Assembly: GCA_012270805.1 (NCBI GenBank)
Contig: JAAXHR010000094.1
Coordinates: 1 to 14,653 of the forward strand
Reading direction: 5' to 3'
Origin: Dehalococcoidia bacterium
Lineage (GTDB): Bacteria; Chloroflexota; Dehalococcoidia; Lucifugimonadales; Lucifugimonadaceae
Length of the DNA stretch: 14,653 bases
This document shows, one piece after another, positions 13,977 to 14,653 of the stretch (position 1 is the stretch's first letter; each line of letters begins with the position of its first letter). Under the pieces are notes generated by a model. The model was not told where the DNA came from and did not search any database. It worked only from the letters and a program-made list of their open reading frames with translations. Made by a program: the position numbers and the translations under genes.

Positions 13977-14653
13977 ATGGCAGAACACAAAGTCTTGATT
14001 ATGGGGATCGACGAGAACGATCCTCTTGACTATGAGCGGGCCGAGATGGCCGACCTCGATGTCGAGTTCGTGAAGGCGAACCCGCAGTCCGAAGGAGAGG
14101 CGATCGAGCTAGTCCGAGACGCCGACGCGCTGATGATGCGCTCAACACCATACCAAGGCGAGCAAGTGATTCGTGCTGCCGAAAAGGCTCAGGTGCTCGC
14201 TGTCTATTCCCACGGCTTCAACCAGATCGACACCGATGTCTGCAACGAGATGGGCATCATCATCACCAACGGCGCCGGAATGTGCATGGAAGAGGTCTCG
14301 AACCAAGCCGTAACCATGATCCTTTGTTTGAATCGGCAACTCATTCAATACAACGAACGGACGAAAGCCGGTAAATGGGGGCGCGACGACGTCCAACCTA
14401 TCGAGCCGATAGACCAGCAGGTGCTCGGACTAGTCGGTCTCGGCAACATCGGACGCCAAGTCGCCCGCAAGATGTTTAACGGATGGCGCATGAAGGTCAT
14501 CGCATACGACCCCTACTGCCCGCCATGGATCGCCCAGGAATACGCCGTCGAACAGGTCTTCTCGCTCCACGAACTCTTCGAGCGCTCCGACTACATCTCC
14601 GTGCAGATCCCGCTCAACAAAGAGACACATCACTTGATGCGCAAGGAACACTT
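13977..14653 (+). CDS. D-isomer-specific 2-hydroxyacid dehydrogenase (third of three), cut by the right edge
   Basis: The frame is open to the end of the window and gives 225 residues; the catalytic Arg, Glu and His lie beyond it. Visible parts are the N-terminal substrate domain (SHGFNQID at 78-85, EEVSNQ at 105-110), the Rossmann motif GLGNIG (154-159) and Asp178 in AYDPY, which favours NAD. It is closest to the second dehydrogenase: both share EEVSNQ, the GLGNIGR and VARK blocks, the DPY turn and ERSDY. The usual His of the family's SLHxPL strand is Gln210 here. AAAGGAG at 13960-13966 supports the ATG at 13977. It follows its neighbour by 57 bases and probably belongs to the same transcript. 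Confidence 0.9.
   Translation, partial: MAEHKVLIMGIDENDPLDYERAEMADLDVEFVKANPQSEGEAIELVRDADALMMRSTPYQGEQVIRAAEKAQVLAVYSHGFNQIDTDVCNEMGIIITNGAGMCMEEVSNQAVTMILCLNRQLIQYNERTKAGKWGRDDVQPIEPIDQQVLGLVGLGNIGRQVARKMFNGWRMKVIAYDPYCPPWIAQEYAVEQVFSLHELFERSDYISVQIPLNKETHHLMRKEH

Overview
The window is about 14.6 kb of moderate-GC bacterial chromosome with ordinary metabolic, transport and membrane genes and two tRNA genes. I see no phage, transposon, CRISPR or defence module. The best clue to the host is the lipoprotein cut by the left edge. Its lipobox is followed by a run of VEVEKEVQ-like repeats, a style I associate with solute-binding lipoproteins of Chloroflexota (SAR202-like lineages). That placement is an inference from style, not a phylogenetic result.

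Layout. Positions 1-185 (minus) hold the N-terminus of the repeat-bearing lipoprotein. A 245-base gap follows and ends in an extended -10 promoter for a tRNA-Gln(CUG)/tRNA-Glu(CUC) pair (431-632). A 702-residue exporter-type ABC half-transporter runs from 756 to 2864 (plus); its nucleotide-binding domain carries an unusual Gly/Pro/Met-rich insertion. It converges on a six-gene minus-strand series between 9765 and 2861, reading right to left: an M42-like metallopeptidase, a ThDP-dependent enzyme, a GYD-domain protein, a large GT39/PMT-fold membrane protein, a cation diffusion facilitator and a small lipoprotein. The ABC and small-lipoprotein stop codons overlap.

A second PMT-fold membrane protein (9923-11740, plus) diverges from the peptidase. 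It is followed by three consecutive D-isomer-specific 2-hydroxyacid dehydrogenase genes (11853-12815, 12858-13919, and 13977 to the right edge). The three have strong Shine-Dalgarno sequences and short gaps and look like one operon. Its probable promoter (-10 at 11788-11793) is followed at once by a perfect 12-bp palindrome, a plausible operator.

How the genes may fit together. The dehydrogenase trio would interconvert D-2-hydroxyacids and 2-oxoacids, and ThDP enzymes of the type encoded at 6900-8534 act on 2-oxoacids or acyl-CoAs. A catabolic theme around small hydroxy- or oxoacids is possible, but the two loci are on opposite strands about 3.3 kb apart. The two PMT-fold proteins suggest polyprenyl-phosphate-sugar-dependent glycosylation at the cell envelope. 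The points most worth a second look are the ABC insertion, the dehydrogenase trio with its palindrome, the apparently leaderless starts of the peptidase and ThDP genes, and the start-codon problem of the small lipoprotein. I did not find a clearly novel multi-gene system.
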